A stretch of DNA of 48,869 nt from an uncultured Pelagibacteraceae bacterium (GCA_902546795.1 CACCLK010000005.1:1-48869); one strand, 5' to 3'; positions 7,712 to 16,660 are shown, numbered from the stretch's first letter. Made by a program: numbers and translations. Notes: generated by a model from the letters alone, not told the origin.

Positions 7712-8349
7712 ATAAATTTTTTTATAGCTTCTTTTGGTTCGAATTTTGGGTTATTCCAAATAAAAGATGATAATGCAATATAATTCGCACCTTTGCTTAA
7801 AACTTTTTTATAATTTCTTGCGTTTATACCTCCAATTGCTACTATTTTTTTTTTGCAATTATTTTTTGCCCAACCAAGTATAGAAAGATTTGACTTAATT
7901 GCTTTTGGTTTCAATTTTGATAAATAAAATGAACCAAAAGCAACATAATCAGCTTTATTTTCTATAGCAATTTTACAAAGTTTTTTTGAGTTATGGCAAG
8001 TAACACCCAGTATTTTTTTTTTTAATTTTTTTTTAGCAGATGAAATAATGGTATCATTTTGACCTACATGACACCCATCAGCGCTAACTTTATTCGTAAT
8101 TTTAATACTATCATTGATAATCAGTTTTACTTTATGTCTTTTGGTTATTTTTTTAATTTTTTTTGAAATTTCTATTATTTCTTTTTCAGAATTTTTTTTT
8201 AATCTAAGCTGAAAAAAAATAACTTTTTTTACAGAAAGGACCTTATCTAGCTCTTTGTAGAACGTTTTTTTTATTCTATTTGGTGAAATTAAATAGATGA
8301 ATTTTTTCAATTTGATTAAGCAACTTGTTTTTCTAAATTTTCTGACCAC
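7708..8349 (-). CDS. thiE: Thiamine-phosphate synthase family protein
   Basis: A TIM-barrel protein of about 200-213 residues resembling ThiE, which joins the pyrimidine and thiazole precursors into thiamine phosphate. Family features include IINDSIKI and ADGCHVGQNDT, the GVTCHNS segment, YVAFGSFYLS and the phosphate-binding IGGI. The sequence is divergent and lysine-rich. The start is uncertain: the given GTG overlaps fba by 34 bp, while a TTG at 8310, just after the fba stop, gives a product starting at KKFIYLIS and fits the family start better. Neither has a good ribosome binding site. A thiD gene lies near 26-27 kb; thiC is not in the window. Confidence 0.8.
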   Translation of the reverse strand: MVRKFRKTSCLIKLKKFIYLISPNRIKKTFYKELDKVLSVKKVIFFQLRLKKNSEKEIIEISKKIKKITKRHKVKLIINDSIKITNKVSADGCHVGQNDTIISSAKKKLKKKILGVTCHNSKKLCKIAIENKADYVAFGSFYLSKLKPKAIKSNLSILGWAKNNCKKKIVAIGGINARNYKKVLSKGANYIALSSFIWNNPKFEPKEAIKKFI

Positions 8350-9329
8350 TCCGCTTTAGTGGATAGACCATTCATTTTAGCTCTATGATCAAAAACTTTT
8401 TGTATTTTTGTAGTCTCACTCATAGACTTTGCCCAAGTTTTCAGGGCCGACTGTTGCAATGCTCTACCATAAGAAAATGTAAAATTAAAAGTAGTGTCAT
8501 TGATTTTATTAATTTCATTTAAATTTTTGGTTGCTTCTATTTCGCTTTGACCCCCTGACAAAAAAGCGACACCTGGCACCTCACTAGGAACATTATTTTT
8601 CAAGCATTTAATAGTTTTTTTTGCTATCTCTTCAGTTGAAGACTTTTGTTTGCAATTCATTCCCGGTAAAATCATATTTGGTTTTAAGACCGTTCCTTTC
8701 AAATTTATTTTATGAATTTTTAATTCTTTATAGCATTCACTTATTATTCTACTTGTAACGTCATAACATTTGTCAATTGAATGACTCCCATCCATAAGCA
8801 ACTCTGGCTCTACAATTGGAACCATTTGTGCCTCTTGAACAATAGCAGCGTATCTTGCTAAAGCATGAGCGTTTGATTTAATACATTGTTCGCTTGGTTG
8901 ACTACTTGAAATTGAGTATACCGCTCTCCATTTTGCAAATCTTGCACCGAGCTTATAATATTCTGCCATTCTTTCTCTCAATCCGTCTAAGCCTTCAGTA
9001 ATTTTTTCATTTTGAGACCCAGCTAATTGTTTTGCTCCTTTGTCAACTTTAATTCCTGGTATAGAACCGTTTTTTTTTATTAGTTCTGGTATAGTTAATC
9101 CTTTGCTAGAGGTTTGTTTAAGAGTTTCCTCGAATAAAATTACTCCACTTATATTTGATTTCATAGATGGGGCTGAAAATAAAGCTTCTCTGAAGCTTAA
9201 CCTATTTTTTTCAGTGCAGGGAACATTAACACTTTTCAATCTTTTTTCCATGGTGCCTGTGCTTTCATCTGCAGCAAGTATACCCTTCCCTTTCAAAACC
9301 ATAAGCCTAGCTATTTCTTCAATTTGCAT
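8316..9329 (-). CDS. fba: Fructose-bisphosphate aldolase class I
   Basis: A 337-residue aldolase of the class I type first known from animals and plants, which cleaves fructose-1,6-bisphosphate using a lysine Schiff base and no metal. The N-terminal GKGILAADESTGT, ARFAKWRAVY (K133), VEPE and GTVLKPNMILPG with the Schiff-base lysine near K216 are all present, as is the late FSYGRALQQSALK. It starts four bases after the pgk stop and so belongs to a tkt-pgk-fba run. This class is metal-free, in contrast to class II enzymes. Confidence 0.95.
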   Translation of the reverse strand: MQIEEIARLMVLKGKGILAADESTGTMEKRLKSVNVPCTEKNRLSFREALFSAPSMKSNISGVILFEETLKQTSSKGLTIPELIKKNGSIPGIKVDKGAKQLAGSQNEKITEGLDGLRERMAEYYKLGARFAKWRAVYSISSSQPSEQCIKSNAHALARYAAIVQEAQMVPIVEPELLMDGSHSIDKCYDVTSRIISECYKELKIHKINLKGTVLKPNMILPGMNCKQKSSTEEIAKKTIKCLKNNVPSEVPGVAFLSGGQSEIEATKNLNEINKINDTTFNFTFSYGRALQQSALKTWAKSMSETTKIQKVFDHRAKMNGLSTKAEWSENLEKQVA

Positions 9330-9333
9330 AAAA

Positions 9334-10524
9334 TTATCTTTTTAATACTTTTATACCAGGCAACTCTTTTCCTTCAAGAGATTCCAAAAAAGCACCACCT
9401 GCTGTTGATAAATGTGTGAAAATAGTTTTTATTTTTGTTTTTTTTATAGCTGCAATTGTGTCTCCGCCACCAACAATTGAAATTAACTGCCTAGATCTCG
9501 TTTTTTCAGATATTGATAATGCTAATGATCTAGTACCTTTCAAAAATTTTTTATTCTCGTAATATCCTGCTGGTCCATTCCAAAAAATAGTTCTCGATCT
9601 ATTAATCAACTTTTTAATAGAGTTGATAGTATTCTTTCCAATATCAAGAATGATTTCGTCATTTCCAATTTCACTCTCACTTCTGTAAGTTGAATTTCCA
9701 TTCATCTTTTTAGATATCATAAAATCAAATGGGATTAAAATTTTACATTTGTGTTTTTTTGATAGAAGATAAATTTTTCTTATAATATTTTTAGTTTTTT
9801 TTTCAACTAGAGACGCTCCAATTTCAAAACCATTATATTTTAAAAAATTATTAGCCATTGCTCCAACAATAATTAAATTATCTGAGTTTTTTATTAGGTT
9901 AGATAAAACACCAATCTTTGTTGAAATTTTTGATCCACCAATTATACAAGTAATTGGCCTCTTTTTATTTTTAATTAAATAATTGATTGACTTTATCTCT
10001 TTTTCAAACAATGGCCCACAATAACTCCTTATGAATTTTGTAATCTTATGAACTGACGCCTGTTTCCTATGCGAACATGAAAATGCCTCATTGATATATA
10101 CATCTCCAAGTTTTGAGAGACTTTGGGCAAAATCTGCATCATTCAACTCCTCGAGTTTATTAAAACGTATATTTTCAATAAGTAAAATTTGACCAGATTT
10201 AATTTTTTTTGATAGTAAGAATAATTTTTTACTAAATAATCCTTTATGAAATTTTATTCTAAAATTAGTTTTTTTTATAAGATAATTATAAATAGGCTTA
10301 AGCGATAGCTTTGAAATTCTTTTTCCTTTCGGTCTACCTAAGTGTGAAACTATTATAATTTTTGCTTTTTTCTTGATTAATTTTTCCAAAAAAGGTTTAA
10401 CCATTTTTATTCGTGTATCATCTATAATTTTTCCATTTTTTAGGGGAACATTCAGGTCAAATCTAACAATAACTCTTTTGTTAGTAACATTAATTTTCTC
10501 TGAAAAAAAATTTAAATTATTCAT
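9334..10524 (-). CDS. pgk: Phosphoglycerate kinase
   Basis: A 396-residue two-domain kinase that interconverts 1,3-bisphosphoglycerate and 3-phosphoglycerate with ADP/ATP. The N-domain substrate site shows VRFDLNVPLKNGKI and HLGRPKG. The C-domain nucleotide site shows FWNGPAGYYE, VGGGDTIAAI and STAGGAFLE. Length is normal. It lies 11 bp downstream of tkt; in many proteobacteria gap sits between these two genes, but there is no room for it here. Confidence 0.96.
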   Translation of the reverse strand: MNNLNFFSEKINVTNKRVIVRFDLNVPLKNGKIIDDTRIKMVKPFLEKLIKKKAKIIIVSHLGRPKGKRISKLSLKPIYNYLIKKTNFRIKFHKGLFSKKLFLLSKKIKSGQILLIENIRFNKLEELNDADFAQSLSKLGDVYINEAFSCSHRKQASVHKITKFIRSYCGPLFEKEIKSINYLIKNKKRPITCIIGGSKISTKIGVLSNLIKNSDNLIIVGAMANNFLKYNGFEIGASLVEKKTKNIIRKIYLLSKKHKCKILIPFDFMISKKMNGNSTYRSESEIGNDEIILDIGKNTINSIKKLINRSRTIFWNGPAGYYENKKFLKGTRSLALSISEKTRSRQLISIVGGGDTIAAIKKTKIKTIFTHLSTAGGAFLESLEGKELPGIKVLKR

Positions 10525-10535
10525 CTTAAAATTAT

Positions 10536-12515
10536 CTATTTTAATAATTTTTTTTGAATGAGAGAAACGATTTTACTACTACTAATATTAAAGTCATTAT
10601 ATAATTCTTTAAATGGAGCGCTTTTACCAAAATTATCTATACCTATTCTTAAATCATTTTTTTTTGTATATTTCCCCCAACAAGAAATACTTCCAGCTTC
10701 AATTGAAACTATTAAATTGTTTTGTTCTATAATTTTTTCTTTATACTTATCATTTTGTTCATCAAATAATTCATGACATGGCATTGAAACAACTTTTGAC
10801 TCGATTCCAGCATTTTTTAGATTATTTTGAACCTCTAGGGCTATAGATACTTCAGATCCAGAAGCAAGCAGTGTAACTTTATTGTCATGCGATGTTATAT
10901 TGACTTCATAAGCACCGAAGGCACAATTGTTTTCTTTAGAAATTTTTCTCGTGATATATGGTAATTTTTGTCTAGAAAGAATTATTGCACTTGGACCACT
11001 AAAATTTTTTAAAGCCAACTGCCAACTCTCTAAGGTCTCATTAATGTCAGCAGGTCTAAATACTTTTAAATTCGGAATAGCTCTTAAACCGCTTAATTGT
11101 TCAACAGGTTGGTGAGTTGGTCCATCTTCTCCAAGGCCAATTGAATCGTGTGAAAAAATATAGATTACTCTTAAACCCATTAATGCAGAAAGTCTTATGG
11201 AGGGTTTACAATAATCTGAGAAAATTAAGAAAGTACCTCCATATGGTATAACATTATGATATAAGGCCAATCCATTCATTATTGAGGCCATTCCATGCTC
11301 TCTCACTCCATAATGAATATAATTACCTTTAAAACTTTTTGAATTAATTACTTCAGAATTTGATGTTTTAGTATTGTTAGAACCACTTAAATCAGCTGAT
11401 CCTCCAATAAGTTGAGTAAAGTTTTTTTTCAATATTTCGATGACTTTCATAGAGCATTGTCTTGTTGCAAGCTCAGGTTTCTCATTGAAGTTTCTTTCTT
11501 TTTCTTGAAATATTAAATTATCTAACTCTTGTATATTTAAATTCTCAGGATTTGTGAGCTGCTGCTGAATTTTTGTATCACTTTTATCAACTTCATTTCT
11601 CCAATTTTTTTCTAACTCAACACCTTTTTCACCAAACTCTCTCCATGCGGTAAGAATGTTATTTGGTATTTCAAATGGAGAGTGGTTCCATTTAAGTTTT
11701 TTTCTTACTAAATTAATCTCATCTTCACCTAATGGGGAACCGTGAGAAGAAGCTTTTCCTGACTTGTTAGGTGAGCCAAAGCCTATAATTGTTTTGCAGG
11801 AGATTATACTAGGTTTTGTGGATTTTTTTGCTTTTAAAATTGCCGCGTTTATTTGTTTTTCGTTATGGCCATTTATTTCAATATAATTCCACCCGTAAGA
11901 TTGAAATCTTTTTTTGTAATCGTCCGAGACACTTAATTTTGTAGGTCCGTCAATTGAAATTTTGTTATTATCAAAAAAAACTATTAAGTTTTTCAATTTC
12001 AAATGGCCAGCTAAACTCATTGCTTCATGGCTAATACCTTCCATTAAATCTCCGTCGCTTGCAATTACATAAGTCTTATGGTCAATAAGTTTAGCTCCAA
12101 ATCTTTTTTTAAATACCTCTTCTGCAATAGCTAACCCAACTGCATTTCCTAACCCTTGACCTAGAGGACCTGTCGTTGTTTCTATTCCAGAATTTTTTTG
12201 GTACTCAGGGTGACCTGCGCAAATTGAATTAATTTGTCTGAAGTTTTTTATATCATCGATCGAAACACTTTCGTAGCCGGTCAAATAAAGTATTGAATAG
12301 AGAAGCATGGAACCATGACCAGCAGATAAGACAAACCTATCTCGATTTATCCAGCTGGGGTTTTTAGGATTAAACCTGAGGTGGTATTTAAAAAGCACTG
12401 TTGAGACATCAGCCATACCCATCGGCATACCAGGATGTCCAGAGTTTGCTTTTTGCACGGCATCAATAGATAAAAATCTTATTGCGTTAGATAATTCAGT
12501 TAATTTTATTTTCAC
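10536..12515 (-). CDS. tkt: Transketolase
   Basis: A 659-residue thiamine-diphosphate enzyme of the pentose phosphate pathway that moves two-carbon units between sugar phosphates. The N-terminal substrate motif KANSGHPGMPMG, the cofactor motif SDGDLMEGISHEA, the central VREHGMASIMNG and HDSIGLGEDGPTHQPVEQL are all present, and the length matches full-size transketolases. It heads the minus-strand run tkt-pgk-fba-thiE-efp-suhB and is transcribed divergently from the coiled-coil/zapA operon across a 58-bp gap. Confidence 0.97.
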   Translation of the reverse strand: MKIKLTELSNAIRFLSIDAVQKANSGHPGMPMGMADVSTVLFKYHLRFNPKNPSWINRDRFVLSAGHGSMLLYSILYLTGYESVSIDDIKNFRQINSICAGHPEYQKNSGIETTTGPLGQGLGNAVGLAIAEEVFKKRFGAKLIDHKTYVIASDGDLMEGISHEAMSLAGHLKLKNLIVFFDNNKISIDGPTKLSVSDDYKKRFQSYGWNYIEINGHNEKQINAAILKAKKSTKPSIISCKTIIGFGSPNKSGKASSHGSPLGEDEINLVRKKLKWNHSPFEIPNNILTAWREFGEKGVELEKNWRNEVDKSDTKIQQQLTNPENLNIQELDNLIFQEKERNFNEKPELATRQCSMKVIEILKKNFTQLIGGSADLSGSNNTKTSNSEVINSKSFKGNYIHYGVREHGMASIMNGLALYHNVIPYGGTFLIFSDYCKPSIRLSALMGLRVIYIFSHDSIGLGEDGPTHQPVEQLSGLRAIPNLKVFRPADINETLESWQLALKNFSGPSAIILSRQKLPYITRKISKENNCAFGAYEVNITSHDNKVTLLASGSEVSIALEVQNNLKNAGIESKVVSMPCHELFDEQNDKYKEKIIEQNNLIVSIEAGSISCWGKYTKKNDLRIGIDNFGKSAPFKELYNDFNISSSKIVSLIQKKLLK

Positions 12516-12573
12516 TTCTTAATTACCTATATAGACTTAAAGAAAGTATATCAATAATATGTTAGAATAACTA

Positions 12574-12897
12574 ATGAACAACTTTGAGCAAAAAGAAAAA
12601 AATTTAAATAAGCTTATCTATAAGCTAGGCACTCTTGCCGCAGGTTATTCACACTCATCAATTGATTTTTCAAAATTAATATCTGAAAAAAATCAACTAA
12701 ATTTAGAAAAAAAAGAGATTGAGAAAAAAAATAAAGAACTAGTTTTAGAACAAAAATATTTGAAAGAAAAAATAAATAAATTACAAATTGAAATAAAAAG
12801 AAAAGCTGATTTGGAGAAAAAATTTAATCAAGACATAGATGAGCTAAGTCAAGAAGCTGAAAATCTTGCTCAGGAGATAGATGAATGGCAAACGTAA
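12574..12897 (+). CDS. Coiled-coil protein upstream of zapA (DUF4164-like)
   Basis: A 107-residue protein that is largely one charged helix. From about residue 35 to 100 it is rich in K, E, L and Q with heptad-like spacing, which predicts a long coiled coil. There is no signal peptide or membrane segment. A small coiled-coil protein at this spot, immediately before zapA, is common in Alphaproteobacteria and is labelled DUF4164. It overlaps zapA by 13 bp. A role in cell division is an inference from the neighbour only. Confidence 0.65.
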   Translation: MNNFEQKEKNLNKLIYKLGTLAAGYSHSSIDFSKLISEKNQLNLEKKEIEKKNKELVLEQKYLKEKINKLQIEIKRKADLEKKFNQDIDELSQEAENLAQEIDEWQT

Positions 12898-13331
12898 ATG
12901 TAAAATTTAATGGAAAAGACTATCTGTTATCTTGTGACGATGGTCAAGAAGAGTCTTTAAAAGAGTTAACTATTTTTTTGGATAAGAAATATACTCAATT
13001 AAAAGATAAATTGGGAAATATAGGAGAAAACAAACTTCTCCTCATTACTACTATAAAACTAATAGATGAATACTTTGACCTTAAAAAAAGAGTTTCTGAA
13101 CAAAAACTAAAAATTGAAAAAGTTTCTAATAAATTTTCTGAGATTAAATCTTTAGCAATAAAATATAAAGAAAATAAGGATGACGAGATAAATGATTTAA
13201 ATAAGGCAGTAGAGGATTTAAAAAAAGAAATAGAGAAGAATAGTGTTTCATATGAAAGTATGCTCGATAAAACCGCTAAATCTCTTGAAGAAATTATCAA
13301 AAAAACTGGATCGTCATCAAAAATTCAGTAA
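12885..13331 (+). CDS. zapA: Cell division protein ZapA
   Basis: A 148-residue protein with an N-terminal ZapA globular domain (NVKFNGKDYLLSCDDGQE, then LTIFLDKKY) and a long coiled-coil C-terminal half rich in K/E. ZapA binds FtsZ filaments and stabilises the Z-ring. The C-terminal extension is longer than in E. coli ZapA (109 residues). It overlaps the upstream coiled-coil gene, and the 5-FCL gene starts at the next base after its stop. In many bacteria 6S RNA lies between zapA and 5-FCL; here no space exists for it. Confidence 0.85.
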   Translation: MANVNVKFNGKDYLLSCDDGQEESLKELTIFLDKKYTQLKDKLGNIGENKLLLITTIKLIDEYFDLKKRVSEQKLKIEKVSNKFSEIKSLAIKYKENKDDEINDLNKAVEDLKKEIEKNSVSYESMLDKTAKSLEEIIKKTGSSSKIQ

Positions 13332-13883
13332 ATGTTAAGCAAAAATAGTCTAAGAAAAAAATTTTACTCAATTAGAAAAAAAAAATATTTTGATATAAGC
13401 AAGAACTTTCTCCAACCAATTAATTTTATTCTTAAAAAGAAAAAAACTAGAAAGGTTTTTTTATCAATTTATTATCCAATGAAATTTGAGCTAAACTTAA
13501 TAAATATTTTAAAGAAAAATAAATTAAAAAACATTAATCTTTTGCTACCGAAAATATACCAAAATAAACAAATGAAATTTCATTTATGGTCCCTGAATGA
13601 CCCTTTAGAAGTAAATTCTTTTGGAACTTTAGAGCCCTTAAAAAGTAAAAAAATTTATGTTCCCGACGTAATGTTATTACCCTTGTTAGCGTTTGATAAA
13701 AATCGAAATAGACTTGGTTATGGCAAAGGTTATTATGATAGATATTTGAGCAAAACTTTAAAAAAAAATAAACGGATGATAAAAATTGGTATTGCATTTT
13801 CTTTTCAAAAATCTAAAAAAATTCCTTTTAACTCTACTGATGTTAAACTAGATTATATTTTAACTGAAAAAGGAATTTTGTAA
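13332..13883 (+). CDS. ygfA: 5-formyltetrahydrofolate cyclo-ligase
   Basis: A 183-residue enzyme that uses ATP to convert 5-formyl-THF to 5,10-methenyl-THF, recycling a folate that inhibits other enzymes. The diagnostic C-terminal motif RLGYGKGYYDRYL is present, preceded by VPDVMLLPLLAFD. The N-terminal half is highly basic and diverged. Start and stop abut zapA and the phosphoesterase gene with zero or one base between, so this is a tight four-gene operon. The zapA-5-FCL pairing is widespread. Confidence 0.92.
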   Translation: MLSKNSLRKKFYSIRKKKYFDISKNFLQPINFILKKKKTRKVFLSIYYPMKFELNLINILKKNKLKNINLLLPKIYQNKQMKFHLWSLNDPLEVNSFGTLEPLKSKKIYVPDVMLLPLLAFDKNRNRLGYGKGYYDRYLSKTLKKNKRMIKIGIAFSFQKSKKIPFNSTDVKLDYILTEKGIL

Positions 13884-14683
13884 TGAATTTTTTAATACTT
13901 GGTGACATTGTTGGAAATCCTGGTCAATTGGCTCTTAATAAAAATTTAAAAGAATTAATTCAAAAAAACCAAATTGATTTTACGATTGTAAACGGAGAAA
14001 ATGCAGCTGATGATGGCAAGGGCATAACCGAAAGTATATCAAACAGTCTTTTTGAAATTGGCGTTAATGTAATTACCTCAGGAAATCACATATGGGATAA
14101 ATCTGAAACTGTAAAATTTATTGATAAAGAAAAAAGACTTCTACGGCCTGCTAATTTAGTTGAGGGATCGCCAGGAAGCGGTATTGGTGTTTACAACATG
14201 GATAAAAAAAAAATAACAGTTATCAATATGATGGGAAATGTATTTATGAGAAAAACTGAGGACCTTTTTAAATTTGCCGAAGGACTTAAAAAAAAAATTA
14301 TTTTAAAAAAGAATACAGATTTTTTAATAATTGATTTACATGGCGAAATTACTAGTGAAAAAATGGCCTTAGGACATTTTTTTGATGGCCATGCCACTTG
14401 TGTGGTCGGCACTCATACTCATGTACCTACATCTGATACAAGGGTTTTAGAAAAGGGAACAGCCTACCAAACTGACTTAGGTATGTGTGGTGACTACAAT
14501 TCAGTTATTGGAATGGATAAAAATAATTCAATAATGAAATTTTTAAAAAAAAAAGACACAAAACCTCACTTCCCTTCAACGGGAGAAGCAACTATATCAG
14601 GTGTTATCGTTAATGCAGATAAAGAGACTGGTTTAGCAAAAAATATTAAGCAGGTGATGTACGGAGGAGATTTAAATAAATAA
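13883..14683 (+). CDS. YmdB-family metallophosphoesterase
   Basis: A 266-residue calcineurin-like phosphoesterase of the TIGR00282/YmdB type. Metal-binding segments run through it: LGDIVGNPGQ at the N-terminus, NGENAADDGKG, SGNHIWDK, LHGE and GTHTHVPTSD. Members hydrolyse cyclic nucleotides (2',3'-cAMP phosphodiesterase activity is reported for the Bacillus member), but the physiological substrate in Alphaproteobacteria is unclear. The start shares one base with the end of the 5-FCL gene. No signal peptide, so it is cytosolic. Confidence 0.88.
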   Translation: MNFLILGDIVGNPGQLALNKNLKELIQKNQIDFTIVNGENAADDGKGITESISNSLFEIGVNVITSGNHIWDKSETVKFIDKEKRLLRPANLVEGSPGSGIGVYNMDKKKITVINMMGNVFMRKTEDLFKFAEGLKKKIILKKNTDFLIIDLHGEITSEKMALGHFFDGHATCVVGTHTHVPTSDTRVLEKGTAYQTDLGMCGDYNSVIGMDKNNSIMKFLKKKDTKPHFPSTGEATISGVIVNADKETGLAKNIKQVMYGGDLNK

Positions 14684-14689
14684 ATTATT

Positions 14690-15418
14690 ATGGCAGGTCA
14701 TTCACATTGGGCGGGTATTAAACATAAAAAAGGCAGACAGGACAAGGAAAGATCTAAACTTTTTTCAAAACTATCCAGAGAAATAACCGTTGCAGCAAAA
14801 CTTGGTGCAAAAGATCCTGACTCTAATCCCAGATTAAGATCAGCTATACAAAGTGCAAGGCAATCTAATATGCCAAAAGATAATATTGAAAGAGCAATTA
14901 ACAAATCTAATATTTCATCTTCAAATAATTATCAAAATCTTCGTTATGAAGGTTTTGGACCTTTTAATGTAGCTTTAATTATTGAAACTTTAACTGACAA
15001 TAAAAATCGTTCAGCATCAAAAATCAGGACCATACTTCAAAAAAATGGTGGCCGGTTAGGCGAAAATGGATCAACAGTTCATATGTTTAAAAATGTGGGT
15101 GTAATAAAGATAAGGAGAGATTTTATAAGCGAAGAAAAAATTCTTGATCTCGCGATAGACTCAGGTTCACAAGATTGTGTTAGCAAGGAGGATTATCATG
15201 AAATTTTATGCCCAAAAGATGACCTTTACAAAGTCAAGAGCAATTTAGAAAAGAGTTTAAGCGATATCTCATATTCTGCAATAGAGTGGAGACCCCAAAA
15301 CTATAAAGATTTATCCCCATCTCAAAATAAAAAAATCGAAGAATTAATTGATGAATTAAATGATAATGACGATGTGCAAAGAATTTTTGCGGACTACAAA
15401 AGTAAAAACAATAGATGA
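14690..15418 (+). CDS. yebC: YebC/PmpR family protein
   Basis: A 242-residue protein with the unmistakable start MAGHSHWAGIKHKKGRQD and the conserved PDSNPRLRSAIQSARQSNMP. The family was described as transcriptional regulators and more recently as ribosome-associated factors that relieve stalling at proline-rich stretches. EF-P, which has a related job, is also in this window. The stop overlaps the following RuvC-like gene by four bases, keeping the usual yebC-ruvC neighbourhood. Confidence 0.95.
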   Translation: MAGHSHWAGIKHKKGRQDKERSKLFSKLSREITVAAKLGAKDPDSNPRLRSAIQSARQSNMPKDNIERAINKSNISSSNNYQNLRYEGFGPFNVALIIETLTDNKNRSASKIRTILQKNGGRLGENGSTVHMFKNVGVIKIRRDFISEEKILDLAIDSGSQDCVSKEDYHEILCPKDDLYKVKSNLEKSLSDISYSAIEWRPQNYKDLSPSQNKKIEELIDELNDNDDVQRIFADYKSKNNR

Positions 15419-15909
15419 TTATTATCGGAATAGATCCAGGTCTAAATGGGGCAATAGCAATATTAGAAAGGAAAAAAGTTAACTGTTTATTTGATATGCC
15501 AGTTATGGCAGAAGGAAAAAAGAATAAAAGACAATTGAATAGTGCCCAGCTTGTACATATTTTAAAAAATAATATTAAAAACTTGGAAAATTCAGTTGTT
15601 GTAGTAGAACAAGTTAATGCTATGCCAGGACAAGGTGTCACAAGCATGTTTAATTTTGGACAAACTTTTGGAGCAATCAAAGGAGTTTGTGCAGCATTAG
15701 GATTGCCAATTTATTTCGTAAGACCTTCAAAATGGAAAAAACATTTTGAACTAATTAATTCATCTAAAGATGCAAGTAGGACAAAAGCTATACAAATATA
15801 TCCAGGCCTCTCAAATCAATTATCAAAAAAAAAAGATGTCAATAAGTCTGACGCAATATTAATTGCCTTGTATTATGAGGAAACTCAAAATTCTCAAAAC
15901 CCAAAATAA
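15415..15909 (+). CDS. RuvC-like Holliday junction resolvase, phage-type
   Basis: A 164-residue RNase H-fold nuclease with the acidic catalytic set in place: D7 in IGIDPG, E65 in VVVVEQV, and D141/D146 in KKDVNKSDA. The central segment QVNAMPGQGVTSMFNFGQTF is characteristic of a RuvC-like group common in phages and plasmids, not of classical RuvC. By position directly after yebC it takes the place of ruvC, but ruvA and ruvB do not follow; tolQ does. Likely role: cutting branched DNA. Whether it works with RuvAB encoded elsewhere or alone is not known. Confidence 0.8.
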   Translation: MIIIGIDPGLNGAIAILERKKVNCLFDMPVMAEGKKNKRQLNSAQLVHILKNNIKNLENSVVVVEQVNAMPGQGVTSMFNFGQTFGAIKGVCAALGLPIYFVRPSKWKKHFELINSSKDASRTKAIQIYPGLSNQLSKKKDVNKSDAILIALYYEETQNSQNPK

Positions 15910-15964
15910 ACTAATAAAGATAGTACTTAATTTATTATGTCTAATTCATGACACAATCTAAACG

Positions 15965-15971
15965 TAAGGAG
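15965..15971 (+). promoter_or_regulatory. Shine-Dalgarno of tolQ
   Basis: TAAGGAG lies four bases upstream of the tolQ ATG, at the end of a 66-bp gap after the RuvC-like gene. It fixes the tolQ start, and the gap suggests that the tol genes have their own promoter, though no convincing -35/-10 pair could be picked out. Confidence 0.7.
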
Positions 15972-15975
15972 TAGT

Positions 15976-16656
15976 ATGGAACAAGAAATAGCTTCTCAAG
16001 TTGTAGGCCTTGGTGGCGCAACCGATTTCTCTCTTTTAAAATTATTTTTAAGAGCAGATTTTGTTGTGAAAACCGTGATAATAATTTTGATTGCTGCATC
16101 TATTTACTCATGGGCAATTATTTTTAATAAGCAGAAACTCTTTAAAAAAATAAATTTATCAACGATAGAATTCGAGAATAAGTTTTGGAAAGCTAAGTCT
16201 GCTGAAAGTTTTAATAATAGTTTACCTTCAAAGTCCCAGGATCCTGCAACACTTATCTTTAAAGATGCAATGGTCGAGTTAATTAAAACAAAATCAAAAT
16301 CCTCGTCTGTGCAAATAGCAAGAGTTGAGAGAATATTAGAAATTTCAACAGAAAAACAGTTTAGATTAATTGAAAAAAATTTCATTTTTTTAGCAACAAT
16401 CGGAGCAACTGCACCTTTTATTGGTTTGTTTGGTACTGTTTGGGGAATAATGAATTCTTTTCAATCAATAGCAATTTCTAGAAATACAAGTTTGGCAATT
16501 GTTGCACCAGGTATTGCCGAAGCTTTGTTTGCTACAGCATTAGGACTTTTGGCCGCAATTCCCTCGGTGATAGCCTACAACAAGTTCAGCAATGACTCTA
16601 AATTATATTTAGCAAGAATCGAAAATTTTAGTAAACGCCTTATCTCAATAATCTAA
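15976..16656 (+). CDS. tolQ: Tol-Pal system protein TolQ
   Basis: A 226-residue inner-membrane protein of the ExbB/TolQ/MotA family with three hydrophobic segments: near residues 35-50, and two in the C-terminal half (FIFLATIGATAPFIGLFGTV and the ALFATALGLLAAIPSVIAYN region). With TolR it forms a proton-driven motor that energises TolA to keep the outer membrane attached during division. It is preceded by a good ribosome binding site and followed by tolR after 4 bp. Confidence 0.94.
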   Translation: MEQEIASQVVGLGGATDFSLLKLFLRADFVVKTVIIILIAASIYSWAIIFNKQKLFKKINLSTIEFENKFWKAKSAESFNNSLPSKSQDPATLIFKDAMVELIKTKSKSSSVQIARVERILEISTEKQFRLIEKNFIFLATIGATAPFIGLFGTVWGIMNSFQSIAISRNTSLAIVAPGIAEALFATALGLLAAIPSVIAYNKFSNDSKLYLARIENFSKRLISII

Positions 16657-16660
16657 TTCA

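Noticed and set aside
8000-8350. Possible frameshifts at long A/T runs in thiE and similar lysine-rich genes
   Set aside because: The reading frames stay open and the family motifs stay in one frame across the runs; poly-A/T is a normal feature of this genome.
13300-13340. 6S RNA between zapA and the 5-FCL gene
   Set aside because: The two coding regions abut with no space, so the usual position of ssrS is empty here.
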